NCBI RefSeq assembly: GCF_036850765.1
Contig: NC_089492.1
Location: 67,952,982 to 68,016,981, forward strand
Origin: Saccopteryx bilineata
Lineage: Eukaryota; Chordata; Mammalia; Chiroptera; Emballonuridae
DNA length: 64,000 nt
Reading direction: 5' to 3'
The position numbers were made by a program, and so were the translations under genes. This document shows, one piece after another, positions 33,570-45,965 of the stretch. The notes beneath the pieces are model-generated. The model saw nothing but the letters and a program-made list of their open reading frames with translations, was not told the DNA's origin and did no database searches. Each line of letters starts with the position of its first letter. Positions within the stretch are counted from its first letter, which is position 1.

Positions 33570-36500
33570 GAAGCAATGTGATTGGAAGAGCTTTTGTTCA
33601 GGACAATTCATTTACTGAGGCTGGGTTCCAGAGCCAGTCACAAGTTATCACATTGGCTTAAGATCTTCTTTGCCTTTGTTTTCTCATAGTGTTTCATACA
33701 GTGTCTTGCAATAATAATAGGTGCTTAGTAAAACCACCCTAGTATTCCAAAGTACTTGAATCACTTCAAAGACTTTAGATAAGGCAACAAAATAAAATTT
33801 AAAAGAAAAACAAAGAGAGTCCAAATAATCTGACTATAAATAAACCTTTTATTATTCAAAAATTTTAACATGTGATGCTAGTCTCTTCTGGGCTGAAATC
33901 AGTGTGTAGCCCTGTCTTATAGCCAACTTACAAGAATGTGAGAGAGTCTTACAATTAAAAAGAAAAATTCCAAAACAGTCAAAACCACAGTTAACTATTT
34001 ATTTAAACCAAATTATCTTCTTATATACATAAACTAAAGTGCCAGTGGTTTTTTAAAAAGAAAAATCTTGCTATAATAACATTAATGATTTATTAAAATA
34101 TAAGATACAGTTTAAAAACATAAGAAAACAACCAGTTGTTAGAATAATTAAAAATTATGCTTGAGCTTCTCTCATCATCTTTCATTGAAAAAGATTAAAA
34201 AATTCTTTCTAAACTTGTCTATATATAGTTATAATAACTTGATAGATTTCTTCCCTCCTCCAATGTCAATTTCACAAGGGAGATGTAAAAGTATAGTTCA
34301 GTTTCAAAATAATGTGATTTGGAAACACACACACCCCCTAAATTGGGCATATCTGTTCTTTAAGTTAAATAAAAAAAATACATTAGTGAATTCATCCCTC
34401 AGGTCCATACTGTGTAATAGTTAACTCTCTTCAGATAAAGCTTATGATTATTTTTCACCAATCTCAGATTTTTAAGGGCTACACCTTTCAAGGTTAAGAG
34501 AAAGGTACAGACTGCTAAGAGAATTAATAGCATTAGCATGGACAAAACTGGACAAGCACAGTCTAAAGATTAACTGGATGTTTTCAGCTTTCTGAATATA
34601 GTAACATAAGGATGTAATAAATCAGAGAAAGTTAGGTACTATACATATAATAACAACAAAAATCATTTATTAGAGGTCTCAACCAAAAACAAAAGCTTCA
34701 TTAATTACCTATCCAAAAATTAAATAATTTCAAATTCACTGCAAAGCTCTTTTTTAAGCTTGAATTTCAAAAGGATATTGAAAAAAATAAAGAGAAATAT
34801 AAAGCTTATATTTATTCCTTAATGATTAAGATTTGCACTAATTCTTCTGAATTTAAGAATATGCTTACCAAAAATACTTCCTAAGTCAAGCATGAAACTG
34901 TATTTGATCACATAAAGAAACTGCAAGAAACCTTAAATCACTCAATAAACACAAAAGAAATAAGGACAAGGAAGGAATCAATTGGGATCTCATTGTATCT
35001 ATTTGTTCCTGCGGACGTTACCACCGCCTGATTGTCATGCTCAGTCCTCCCTCCGACAGCACCACATCCAGTCCACAAGCATACAGAATTCCAAGAACAT
35101 TACCAAATATCCAGTCAGAGCACTTGTGAAACACACCTTGTAATTGTTCAGAGCCTCTGCAGTTCAAAACCAGAGCTCAGCAGCTTGCCTTTATCTTCTT
35201 ACATCATCTTTATCAGTGATGTAAATAAAAATATAATACATCACTCTCGCAAAAAACAAAAAAACAGCACCCCACAATTAGCAATAAATTTATTGCCTCA
35301 GAGAGAAATCTTCTCTAGTAACCCAAACCAACATTCCACCTGGATGGAAACCTAAGCACATGCTGAGCCCCTGCTGCTCATCTCCTCTATCATTTGTTTC
35401 TAAGGATAGCTGACAAACTAGCCTCACAAATCCTTTCATTGCTGCTGATCAGACAGATCCCCCTTTGACAATCCAGCATGGTGGAACACTCGAAAATTCT
35501 TCCTGCTTCTATTATTCTATTGCTTGCTCTAAAAACGAGTTTCCTTTTCATTGAGATAATAGCCTTTTCTGCAGTCACATGACTCAAGCTACATTAGCAG
35601 AGCTTTATGATAACAGACTAAGCCTCTGCCCCCCTCTTGTTATTAAGGGAATGTCTCCCCCCCCATTCCCGTTCTCTCTCTGTCGCACACACATGCATAA
35701 TGCACACATGCACTCACATATCCAAATCTAAAATTATTCACTCTCTTGGAATTATCATTATTAAAAAAAAGTATCACTCTAAAATGAAAACGCCAACACT
35801 TTCTAGATCTGCTGCTAAAAATAACTGCTAAAAACAAACATTCTGATGCACAGTCTTTTTCCTTTCAGGAGGGTGCAGCCCACGGCCACGAACAGTCCCT
35901 CTGAGCAATGACTGAAGCGGGACAGTCAGAAGAGAATGTGTGCTGTCCTGTCCTCGCGAGCAGGGGCTCGGTGATAGAATCTGGCCTAACAAACACTTTG
36001 GAGACATTTCAGCTAGCCACACGTGGGAAATTAGCTCCTTGTATAGTAAAATACCTGTAAGCACACTTTATACGACCACAATATACTCTATTAGGAATCT
36101 ATCCTCATGAAGTAATTTATAAGTTGTCTCAAGCAGAAAACTTGGCCAAGACAATCATAAAAAATAATAATCAAAAGTTCCTCTTGGTCTGTCCATTTAA
36201 TTCATTTCTGATATACAATCAACTCTCAAAACACATATGTGGAAATATTAGCAAATTGCCCAACACAGTGGTTGCTCCATATTTTTTAAATGTCCCCAGT
36301 AACAGGCAGAAGTAGTAGGCAAAAAGCAGCAGATTATTTATATTAATACCTGTTTTGTTTTCAGTTATGGTTTCCTTCACATTAAAATGTTTTAAATCTA
36401 CCAATCAAGCAACTTTGGGAAGAAGCTTAAGCACAAGATGTGCTGAGAAGTCAGAAATAGAGAAGAAGGTGGGGTAAGAAGCTGCACCCAGAGAGAACCA

Positions 36501-36655
36501 CACTGGAGCACAGCACACAACTGGAAGAACGCCGTTTACCATGAGATGAAAGAAGTTAACAGGTTAAGCAAGCTACATACATCTTACATTTCTTCCTTAT
36601 AATTATATATTTGGTTTTCTCATCTCAAAAATGGAAAACACAAAAGGTATTTTAA
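33570..36655. other. Long AT-rich non-coding stretch
   Basis: No gene, young repeat or RNA gene was recognised in about 3 kb. Small frames at 34161-34424, 35032-35355, 35390-35587 and 35637-36064 have no domains. A C run occurs near 35656-35664. It is a candidate for intron or intergenic spacer; comparative data would be needed. Confidence 0.45.
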
Positions 36656-36659
36656 TATT

Positions 36660-36960
36660 TTCTTTTACTTTTAATTGTGGTAAAATACTCATAACATAAA
36701 AGCTGCCCTCTTAACAGTCTTAAAGTGTACAGTTCAGCAGTCACAAGTATATTCACAGTTTTGCAACACTTCTCCCAAACTTTTTCATCTTGCAAAACCG
36801 AAACTCTCTACCCATTAAACAACTCCCATTCCTCTCTCCCCTCCCCCTCCCCTGACAACCACCATTTACTTTCCGTTTCTATGAATTTAACTACTTTAGA
36901 TACCTTACATAAGTGGAATCATACAATACTGGTCTTTTTGTGTATAGACATTTTAAAGAA
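36660..36960 (-). repeat. L1M 3'-region fragment, antisense
   Basis: TTAATTGTGGTAAAATACTC, AAGTGTACAGTTCAGCAGTC, CAGTTTTGCAACACTTCTC, CCCCTGACAACCACCATTTA and TAAGTGGAATCATACAATAC lie in antisense L1M order. Confidence 0.8.
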
Positions 36961-37493
36961 TAATTATTTTAACACCTATAGATCAAGACAATAAATTTCA
37001 TCTAATAAAATCACTTTATATAAACTGCATTATTCATAAGTAAACAAGCCAACATTATATTCTTTAATACAGAAACACCAGAAATTTTTATAGGCACAAC
37101 TACACAAAGGGATTATTTTCATATGAATTATCTATACAAAAAACTGTAATTGACAACTCTAATTCCAAAACTCCTAGTTTACCTGAATTATACTAACCAC
37201 TCAAATACATAACACTAGTAGCTATGGTAGGACAGAGTGGGTGTTACTTAATTCTTTTTAAGTCACTGAAAGAACTGTGACCACTAGGGAAAACTACTCC
37301 AACAACTAACGAAGCCTGAAATGATTAGAGGTGTCAATGAATGTGAGCTTCCATGAGGACCTGAGCAAAGAAATTCAACTGGAAAATAAAATATTTGATA
37401 CGAAGAAAATAAACTTTAAAATTTAAATCTCTAGCACGTGGCAATACCTCATCACAAAAAGCCAAAGCACAATCCAGAATCTGTAAAAAATGA

Positions 37494-38700
37494 ACTTACT
37501 GGGGTGACACTGGTTAACAAAATTACATAGGTTTCAGGCACACAATTCTACAACACATCTCTACACACCGTATTGCATGTTCACCACAAGTCAGGTCTCC
37601 ATTCATCACCATTTATTCCCCCTCTATCCTCCTCTACCTCTCCCCCTCTCAGCAAATCACCACATGAGGTTATGAGTTTTTTTGTCCTCTTTTGCTCAAT
37701 CCTGCAGCCCCCACACCCAGATGCTCCTCCTGATCCCCACTGCCCTGACGGCTGTCAGCCTGCTCTCTATCTATGAGTCCATCTCTACTGCTTGCTAGTT
37801 TATTTGTTCATTAGATTCCACATATGAGTGAAATTATATGGTACTCGTCTTTCTCTGACTGGCTTATTTCACTTAGCATAAGACTTTCCAGGTCCACCCA
37901 TGCTGTTGCAAAAGGTAAGCTTTCCCTTTTTAGGCCCTGGACGGTTCGTTCAGGGGTAGAGTGTCGGCCTGGCATGTGGAAGTCCTGGGTTCGATTCCCA
38001 ACCAGGGCACACAGGAGAAGTGCCTATCTGCTTCTCCACCCTTCCCCCTCTCCTTCTTCTCTGTCTCTCTCTTCCCCTCCTGCAGCCAAGGCTCTATTGG
38101 AGCAAAGTTGGCCCAGCGCTTAGGATGGCTCTATAGCCTCCACCTCAGGCGCCAGAAAGGTTCCGGTCGCATCGGAGCAACGGCCCAGATGGGCAGAGCA
38201 TCATCCCCTAGTGGGCATGCTGGGTGGATCCTGGTCGGGGGCATGCAGAAGTCTGTCTCTCTGCCTCCCCACTTCTCACTTCAGAAAAATATAAAAGATT
38301 TTCCTTTTTAATGGCCAGGTAGTATTCCGTTATGTAAATGTACCACAGCTATTTTTATCTTCTCATCTACTGATGGATATCTGGGCTACTTGCAAATCTT
38401 GGTTATTGTAAATAATACTGCAATGAGCATGGGGTGCATATATTCTTTCAAATTAATATTTCAGATTTCTTCAGATAAATTCCCAGAAACAGAATCAGTA
38501 GGTCATAGATCTGTTTCATTTTTTTTTTTTTTGAGGTAACTCTAATACTGCTTTCCACAGTGGCTGCACCAATCTGCATTCCCAACAACAGTGCACAAGG
38601 GTTCCCTTCTCTCCACATCCTTTCCAACACTTGTTGTTTGTTGACTTATTGATGAAAGCCATTCTGACAGGTGTGAGGTGATGTGTCACCGTGGTTTTAC
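37494..38700 (-). repeat. L1 3' region, antisense, split by a SINE
   Basis: Antisense L1 landmarks ACACTGGTTAACAAAATTAC, ATAGGTTTCAGGCACACAAT and ATCACCATTTATTCC lie before the SINE. TGGCCAGGTAGTATTCCGTT, GTGGCTGCACCAATCTGCAT, TTCTCTCCACATCCTTTCC and CATTCTGACAGGTGTGAGG lie after it. The retained segment spans the 3' untranslated region into the ORF2 end. It is degenerate. The class A SINE at 37933-38294 is younger. Confidence 0.85.
37933..38294 (+). mobile_element. Bat SINE, class A, in L1
   Basis: Head GGCCCTGGACGGTTCGTTCA, B box GGGTTCGATTC, the usual CT section and body, and a short tail ending AAAAATATAAAAG. The target duplication is TTTCCCTTTTTA (37921) versus TTTTCCTTTTTA (38299), one mismatch. 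The body is shorter than the consensus, missing part of the GGGGCGACGCTC section. Confidence 0.92.
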
Positions 38701-39480
38701 TCCAGAATTTTTAAGTTAATTACACTATAATTATAATCTAATGACAATAATCAGCCAGGGAATAATGAAATTAATGTAGCCTAGAAAACGAATCTCAAAG
38801 TAGATATGAGAGGAAACTTGAAAATAAAATAGCCTAAAAACTGCAGAGGGCCGTTTTGTGAACAACATCTAAGTCTGTATTTTTCTGCTCACACCAACAC
38901 ACATTTGGTATCTTACAGATCACAGATTTCTACAGAGGTAGGGTGAGGTCACAGACATGGAAATTAACACCCAAGTGTGTCCTTCATTAACCACAATGGA
39001 GCTTTTACAACTTATTCCTTAGCTAGATCACCGGGCAGCAGCAAAATGCTGTGAATTCCCTGATCAGATCAACCTCAGTAAGACAACTGCCTCCTGACCA
39101 ACTCATCGAAGTCAAACGTCTCCCTCCATCCAGAGTCTGTGCTCCTACTCCTAGAGGCACTGCTGTTAGCCAGCCTGTCCCTCTGTCACATTTCCCCCTG
39201 GCAAGCACAAGCAGGTACAGTTGTTTAACTCCCCTGGGTGCAGAGAGTAGCCACAGCAGATTTTATCATCAGGAATTTTCAACTTTTTTCTTCACCAAAG
39301 AACAGTGTTTACAAGGGAATTAGAATAGACAGTTTGTAAAGTTGTTTTAACGTTTTCTGATGGTGGTTTATATATAGAGGTTGATTACCATATATACGTA
39401 ATTGTGGTTCATTTCTTAAAACATTTCTACCCAGTAATGTTTTAGTTTCTACAAATTAGGGTAGAAGTTACATTCAGGGC
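38700..39480. other. Unique stretch
   Basis: No gene or repeat was recognised. The short frames at 39023-39323 on both strands overlap one another and lack domains. Confidence 0.45.
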
Positions 39481-39484
39481 AATA

Positions 39485-39885
39485 AACAGATCTTAAGAGT
39501 TATGAAACAAAAGCACCGATGTAACCTGCACTCCTACCAAGAGGTCGCACACGTCCACCACCCTGGAATGTTCTCTCGTGCCCATTCGCAGGCCATCGCA
39601 ACCTCCTTATCCCCACCAATAACCACTACTCTTATTTTCTATTTATTACAGATTCATTTTGCTTCTAAAACTTCAAACAAATGGAATCATTCAATGAGTA
39701 CTCTTTATGCTTCTTCTGGTATAAAGTTTTTGAGATTCACCTTTGTTACTGTGTTTACTAACAATTTATCTCTTTTTAGTGCTAAAGGCATTTCACGATA
39801 TGATGACACCACAGTTTATCCATTCTCCTGTTGATGGACACTTGGGCTCTTTCCAACTGGAGGTTTGTGATAAAGAGAATTCTGA
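39485..39885 (-). repeat. L1M antisense, left half of a split copy
   Basis: AAACAAATGGAATCATTCAA, TTTTTGAGATTCACCTTTGT, CAGTTTATCCATTCTCCTGT, TGGACACTTGGGCTCTTTCC and a TTTGTGATAAAGAGAAT end. In L1 order the sequence resumes at about 41055, so the copy was split by later insertions. Confidence 0.8.
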
Positions 39886-39889
39886 GATG

Positions 39890-40420
39890 TTCTGCAGGAC
39901 CCTCCACCACTGAAGTACATACCCTTGTAATCCCTGGCCTGTAGCTGTGGTAGATTTCCACCCCAGTCATGAAGTTGTTCTTTGGCGTAACTGACTTTAA
40001 GACAGGGAGATGACTGAGGTGGACCAGGCTTAATCAGAATGAATTTTTCCACCTGCAGTACAAAAAGCCAGAAATTCAAAGCCCAAGAAGGAGTCGATAC
40101 GTTGTTGGTGACATGACATGGAGGGGACTATGTGGTGAGGAATGCAGGTGACCTCTAGGAGCCGACTTAACTTTCAGTAAGGAAACAGGGCCCCGTCTTG
40201 CAGCTGCAAGATACTGAATCCTGCCAACAAGAATGAGATGAGAGTGGATTCCCCTCCCAGAGCTTTTAGATGAGAACCTACTCTTGCTGGCACCTTCATT
40301 CAGCCTCGTAAGACCCTGAGCAAAGAACACAGCCACAGCAACTGAAATTCTGATCTACAGCATGGTGAGCTAGTAAATGGCTGTAGTTTGTGTAATCTCT
40401 TCCTCAACAAAAGAAAACTG
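39890..40420 (+). mobile_element. MLT1-type MaLR LTR
   Basis: A solo LTR-like remnant recognised by GAATGCAGGTGACCTCTAGG, AGGAAACAGGGCCCCGTCTT, CTGAATCCTGCCAACAAGAA, TCGTAAGACCCTGAGCAAAG and a terminal AAGAAAACT. This is the sense order of MLT1 LTRs (ERVL-MaLR). The 5' part is diverged, and no internal or coding sequence of a retroelement accompanies it. It is an ancient, inert solo LTR. Confidence 0.78.
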
Positions 40421-40590
40421 CCTGACCTGTGGTGGCACAGTGATAAAGTGTCAACCTGGAAGGCTGAGGTCGCCGGTTCAAAAACTCTGGCTTGCCTGGT
40501 CAAGGCACATATGGGAGTTGTGCTTCCTGCTCCTCCCTCTTTTTTTCTCTGTCTCTCCCTCCCCTCTCTAAAAATGAATTAAATTAAAAA
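40421..40590 (+). mobile_element. Bat SINE, class C
   Basis: Head CCTGACCTGTGGTGGCACAG, TGTCAACCTGGAAGGCTGAG, GTCGCCGGTTC, CTGGTCAAGGCACATATGGG, then a short CT-rich and A-rich end (ATGAATTAAATTAAAAAA). It lies at the end of the MLT1 and directly before another SINE. Confidence 0.9.
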
Positions 40591-40591
40591 A

Positions 40592-40825
40592 GGACCTGGA
40601 CAGTTGGCTCAGTGGTAGAGTGTTGGCCCAGCATGTGGATGTCCTGGGTTCAATTCCTGGTCAGGGCACACAGGACCATCTGCTCCTCTACCCCTGCCTC
40701 TCTCCTCTTTCTCTCTTTTCCCTTCCAGCAGCCATGGCTCGATTAGTTTGAGCAAGTTGGCTTCAGGCACTGAGGATGGCTCCCTGGCCTTTGCCACAGG
40801 CACTAAAATAAATAATAATAATAAT

Positions 40826-40874
<49 letters not shown>

Positions 40875-41040
40875 TATATGGCTTGGTTGGTGAGCAATGG
40901 AGCAGCAGGCCCAGATGGGCAGAGCACTACCCCTAGTGGGCTTGCTCGGTGGATCCTGGTCAGGGTGCATGTGGGAGTCTGTCTCTCTCTCTGCTTCCCC
41001 TCCTTTCACTAAAATTAAAAAAGAACAAAAACAAAAAAAC
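40592..41040 (+). mobile_element. Bat SINE, class A, with internal microsatellite
   Basis: Head GGACCTGGACAGTTGGCTCA, B box GGGTTCAATTC, a CT section, then GCACTAAAAT, where the body is interrupted by (TAA)n and (TA)n repeats at 40806-40880. The body resumes at GGCTTGGTTGGTGAGCAATG, and the element ends in a TCACTAAAATT A-rich tail. The copy at 50095-50455 shows the same GGCACTAAAAT junction without the microsatellite. Confidence 0.85.
40833..40880. repeat. AT microsatellite
   Basis: A nearly pure TA run with one ACAC interruption, preceded by AAT/AAC triplet repeats, inside the SINE body. Long frames across it on the minus strand encode an Ile-Tyr repeat and are artefacts. Confidence 0.97.
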
Positions 41041-41051
41041 AAACTATTATA

Positions 41052-41350
41052 TACAAGCTGCTATAATACACATGTACATGTCTTTTAATAGACATAAGCT
41101 TTCACTTCTCATAGGTAATACATAGGAGAATTGCTGGCTCATAGATAAGTATACCTGTATTTTTGAAAGAACCTGTCAAACTGTTTTCCAAAGTGGCTTT
41201 ACTTTTTACCCTTCTGCCAGCCATGTGTGAGAACTCTGGGTGTCCCACATTCTCACCAATATTTGGTGTTGTCAGTCTTCTTAATTTTAGCTGAAATCCT
41301 AAATCTTTTAGCAGCCTTCTCCGCATATGGGGCATAATCCTCATTTATCT
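41052..41350 (-). repeat. L1M antisense, right half of a split copy
   Basis: CAAGCTGCTATAATACACAT, TGTACATGTCTTTTAATAGA, ACATAAGCTTTCACTTCTCA, ACTGTTTTCCAAAGTGGCTT and CATTCTCACCAATATTTGG continue the antisense L1M that stops at about 39885. Confidence 0.82.
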
Positions 41351-41354
41351 CCTT

Positions 41355-42360
41355 TTCTGTAGAGTTTTTACAACATATATAGCAAACGCTACCACATTAA
41401 GCTCTGTTCTGTGTTCTCTGCGCATGCCTCATAGGGGCTGTGTTCCTCTGCACTGGGGCACAGGCACTGCGGGGCCAGGACCACGCCTTTCATCCCTTTC
41501 AATCCTCAGCAACATCTATTCTGGTGCTGCTTCTGCAGATTATGTGGTCAAACTTATGTACTTGACATTCCTTTTTCCTTAAAAAATGCAAGTATGCAGC
41601 AACATGAAAAATGCTTTCAAAGAAGCCACTTTATATGGAGAAAAGATCACACCTTAGTTTGAATCCATATACTAGATACATGATTTGTGAGCAAGTTACT
41701 TAACCCCTGAGTCTTTTTCCTTGCCTGTAAATGGGAGCCGGCTCGTGGGGGGATTCCTACACAGTGTTCTTATTGTTATGATCCTGTCACCCACAGTAAA
41801 TGATGACAACTATTATTAGCTCTTAAGTTTGATATGACGATCCGCAAACAGAAGAGACAATATCTATCTATTATAACTTTAAGGAAAGAAGCAAATACAC
41901 ACAAAGATCAGAGTTAGTTAGGTGGATAAGGCCATAGGTGATTTTCATTCTAATTTCCAAATATGTAGTGATGTTGCTTCCATAGCATTAAAATATGGCA
42001 AAATGTTGATCACTTTTAAAGCTGAGTGAAGGGTAGGTACATGGTGGGGGAAGGTGCAGTTACTATATTATTCTAAATTTCTGTAATATTAACTTCAAAA
42101 ACTAAAATAAGTACAGTGTACCAAAACATGGCAAATCTTTAAACTATAAACTATATAAAGATTTCTTGATATGATATGACTATATATTTTATTTATTCAT
42201 GTGAATAAAAATGAAATAAACCCTGAAGATACCACACTTAAGTTGCAGAATGTGAAGAAACTTTGTTCATATCATTAATTCGTAGACCCATTAGCATTAC
42301 AATTTTATTATCTCTCAATATCAGGTATTTTAAACCTGATAAAATATCATAGAATAGCTA
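41355..42360. other. Unique AT-rich stretch
   Basis: No gene is seen. A possible MIR/L2 scrap occurs at 41690-41820 (GAGCAAGTTACTTAACCCCT), consistent with a MIR core. Confidence 0.45.
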
Positions 42361-42371
42361 AGCTATGTTAA

Positions 42372-42611
42372 GTATGTGTGCGGATATATATATATACACA
42401 CACACATATATTTTTAAAGAGAGGAGAGAAGAAGGGAGAGACAAAGAAACATCAACTCATTGGGTCCACTTAGTTGTGCACTGACTGCTTCTTACATGTG
42501 TCCTGATGAGAGTTTCAACTGGCAGCCTCAGGGTCTAACCTGCACCCTTGAATGGAGCTGGTGACCTCAGCACTCCAGGATGACTCTCTATCCACTGGGC
42601 CATCAGCCAGG
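42372..42611 (-). mobile_element. Bat SINE, class C-related
   Basis: On the minus strand the head reads GCCCTGGCTGATGGCCCAGT, then GTCATCCTGGAGTGCTGAGG, with GTTGCAGGTTAG-like sequence mutated, TCTTTGTCTCTCCCTTCTTC and an A/T-rich tail merging into a TA/CA microsatellite (42385-42412). The target duplication GCTATGTTAA lies at 42362-42371 and 42612-42621. Confidence 0.85.
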
Positions 42612-42621
42612 GCTATGTTAA

Positions 42622-44500
42622 ATATAAATATATTTTTAATGCAATGAGGAATAAGTTTCATAAACAGTAGGAGATAGTGAAAAATAATACTGCCCATTTG
42701 AGCTGGCTGTTCTCATTAGGCAAACATGGCCATAGAATTATGTCACTTGACCTCTGATATCCTTCCTCAAGAGGTGAGCCAGGGGTAGAGGAAAGGCCTA
42801 TCTGTGAATGTACTTCCTGTGTATGTCATCCTACTAACATTAACTAAAGATTTTGCTCTTTTGACATCTAGGAAAATGAACCTTAGAGAAGGCCCAACTG
42901 TGCTAAGCTCACAGTGAGTGCTATTTTGTTGGGTTATTTCCAATAAAAAACAGCTTATGCAAACGGCAGTGCATAATCATCTGTGATATCATTGAAGATT
43001 ATACCCACACAAAAGAGCGCTGGGGAGAAGGGCTCTGGAGTGCAATCACTCCTACACGTGAGCCTGGCAAGTCCCCACTTCATGAAGTGGAGTGATACAC
43101 AAACAGCACACGACAGCGCCACCTCACACTGAGTCAGACTCCCACGGTCCGTGCGGGCATAAACTACTCGAAAGTAAGTCACCTTTAAAGGTGCAATTAT
43201 TCTTTGAAGTCACTGGAGTGCCAGTAGGTTCCAGTTGAAATTCTTAAGTGATCTGTTCACCAGAATTAATGAGAACTCTGGTGGCCCGTGAGGATTTAAA
43301 CCTTTTATATCTCAGGCTTCCAAAAATGCCTAAGGTGCAGGGAGCAGGTTATATGCCACAAGAATTTGTCTCATAGGTTAATCAGTCCTCTGAGATTGGC
43401 AGTATTCCCCAAAAGTCTCAGACAGGATTCCTGACCATTCAGAACTATAAAATCTTGGAGCACCATCCAGTCCTGCGATTCTTGCAGTCATCCGTTTCAA
43501 ATTCTCAGACTTTTTCAAACACCTGACTTCAGAATCATTTGCATGTTAATTAAAGAGAAAAATTTTCAAACTGTTATTAAGAGTCAAAATGGAACCAAAG
43601 GCAAAGTCTAGACCACACTGCTTCTTTAAAATGTGCGAGAGAATCGAAGTTCCAGGGATGCAGCAGAGATACAGTCCGGCCTGACGGTGACGGCTAATGG
43701 CCTTACACCTTGTCATCCTTAACTCGGCAGATTAGCCAGGTCTGCCCCTGCTATCCCCTGGGTCCCCTATATATTGACGTCCTGATCAAGCCAAAAGGAA
43801 GTGGCAACCACACACACAGCTAGAAGAGCCTGGCTCACTGTCCCCTGTATCAGAAAGGGATACTACACAGGTAACCAACAGCAAGCTTCTCATGTTATTT
43901 CTTGACCACTTGTTTTAACTGAGATCTGCCTAAAAGTTTTCATCTATTCACAAATTTAGCAATATAAACAGAATCGTCAAGGTTAGACAGAAAGCTCTTT
44001 TTTTGAGGAGATGCCACCTTCTGAGGCAAATCATTCATTATTCATCCACATTCCCATAGGCCCAAGCAGCGCTCGTGACACAAGGTGCTAAGGAGCATGT
44101 GTTCTGTGCGTGTTTGTGAGGCTGCCTCTCTCACAGTGCGCCACTGTCGCCTGGCACCCCGGGCTAGCTCTGGCTCAACCTCAAGGTCACTTACTAAATG
44201 TTTCTGAATGAGGTGGTGACTTCTTTCACTTTCCCTCACCCCAGATCCTTCTTTCCCTGCTTTCTGTCCTGCCTTTCAAAATATCCTTAAGATTATTTAT
44301 CCTGGTTTGAAAGAGGGTAATAATTATTGCAATCATAGTAGCAAGTATGGGGAAAGAGGGAAAATATTAGGCAAAAAAGAGAAATATTTCTTTAAAGCCC
44401 CACACGGTACAGCAAGTTTATAGTAAAGGAAAACCATTTTTGATATGTGACCTGATGTCTTTCACTTCTTCCTTGTTTTTTCTTTTTAGCTTTAGATTAA
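42622..44500. other. Non-coding stretch, 1.9 kb
   Basis: No gene was recognised. The minus frames at 42955-43182 and 44042-44239 have no domains. Around 43430-43560 a MER5-like phrase (ACTTCAGAATCATTTGCATG) hints at an old hAT fragment. Confidence 0.4.
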
Positions 44501-44504
44501 TTCA

Positions 44505-45130
44505 TTTCATTGAACAAATATTTATTCAATATCAATAAAGTGTAAGGCACTAAGTCAGGAGCTCAGAATACAAAGACGAACAGGACAAAATCCCTCTCCT
44601 CCAGAGACCCATAACTGGAGGGCAAACAGAGCAGAAGGCAAACGTGAAAGCCATGACCAGCAAGGCCTTCGCAAGGCCTGGGCTGTTACAGGGGCAAAGA
44701 GGGAGAATGCCCAACTTTGAACGGGATAGCCAGGGGACGCTGCAGAAGCTGGTCCTGCAGGAGCCGCAGGACCAGGTGTGTGAGGAAGAGGAGAAACAGG
44801 TGCGTGAGCGGGTGAGCGTAGGAGCACACTTCTCACTCCAGGCTCCAAGGAGATCCCCATGTCCAGAGCAAAGGGCACCTAAGAGAAGGTGGTGAGAGAA
44901 GGGGCTGGAGAGGGGTGCATGAGCCAGACTAGGGTGAGCGCTGTCTGCAGAGCTAAGAAGCCTGAAATTTACCCTACAGGGAATGGGGAGCCTGCAGGTT
45001 CTGATCAGTTGAAAGACATGATTCTTTGTGTGTTTTTTTAAAGAATGTAGCTGTGGACTTCAAAAAATGATACTAAGGGAGAGTAGTTAGGGAGCTGTGG
45101 CAATACTGTCAGTGAGAAATGATGAGACTA
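44505..45130 (-). repeat. L2 LINE 3' region, antisense, long copy
   Basis: From TTGAACAAATATTTATTCAA through GTAAGGCACTAAGTCAGGAG, AATACAAAGACGAACAGGAC, GGTTCTGATCAGTTGAAAGA, CATGATTCTTTG and GGGAGAGTAGTTAGGGAGCT, then GTGGCAATACTGTCAGTGAG, the order matches about 0.6 kb of antisense L2. The opposing frames at 44555-44895 lie in it and are not supported as genes. Confidence 0.75.
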
Positions 45131-45497
45131 CGTGTAAGCTAAGATTCCTAACCTTTAAAAGTCTAATACAGCCTGCCAATAACACTCACACATGCGGTCA
45201 AATGCTTTCTGAAAAAGGGTGCCAAGACCATTCAACAGGTTCTTTACATTTCTCTGGCCCTGGGAAAGCTAGACATCCACATGCCAAAATATAACACTGG
45301 ACTCTTACAAAAATTAACTCTGAGCAGATCAAAGACATAAGCATAGGAGCTAAAGCTATAAAATTCCTTTTAAAGAAAGTAGAGGGAAAGCTTCATGACA
45401 TTGGATTTGATAATGATTTCTTGGATATGACACCAAAAGTACATGTAACTGAAAAAAAAAATAGATAAATTGGACTACATCAAAATTAAAATTTTTT

Positions 45498-45768
45498 GCC
45501 TGACCAGTGGTGAAACAGTGGATAGAGAGTTAACCCGGAGCACTGAGGTTGCCAGTTTGAAACCCGAGGTTACCAGCTTGAGCACAGGATAATCTGACAT
45601 AATCTTGAAGTCGCCGGCTTGAGCACAAGGTTGCTGGTCCAATCCCTAGTCAAAGCACTTATGAGAAGCAGTCAACGAACTAAGTGGAGCAATGAGTTGG
45701 ATGCTTCTCTCTCTCTTTCCCTCTTGTCTCTCTCTCATTTACCCCGCTTTTCAAAAAAAAAAAAAAAA
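45498..45768 (+). mobile_element. Bat SINE, class B, in L1M
   Basis: Head GCCTGACCAGTGGTGAAACA, GAGTTAACCCGGAGCACTGA, GCTTGAGCACAGGATAAT, AAGCACTTATGAGAAGCAG, a CTCTT-rich end and an A tail of about 15. The duplication is approximate (AAATTTTTTG before, AAATTCTGTG after). Confidence 0.87.
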
Positions 45769-45965
45769 TTCTGTGCATCAAAGGATAGATACTAAAAGGC
45801 ATCCTATGGAATGGGAAAAATATTTGCATATTATAGAGCATTTGCTAAGTAATTGATGTTCAGTATATATATAAAGAATTCCTATAAGACAACAACAAAA
45901 AACAAAAGAATTGATTTAAAAAATGAGCAAAAGACTTGAATAGAGACAACTGTCCAAAGAAGATA

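Noticed and set aside
39890..40420. Possible endogenous retrovirus
   Set aside because: Only an LTR-like MLT1 remnant is present; there are no internal viral genes and no second LTR nearby.
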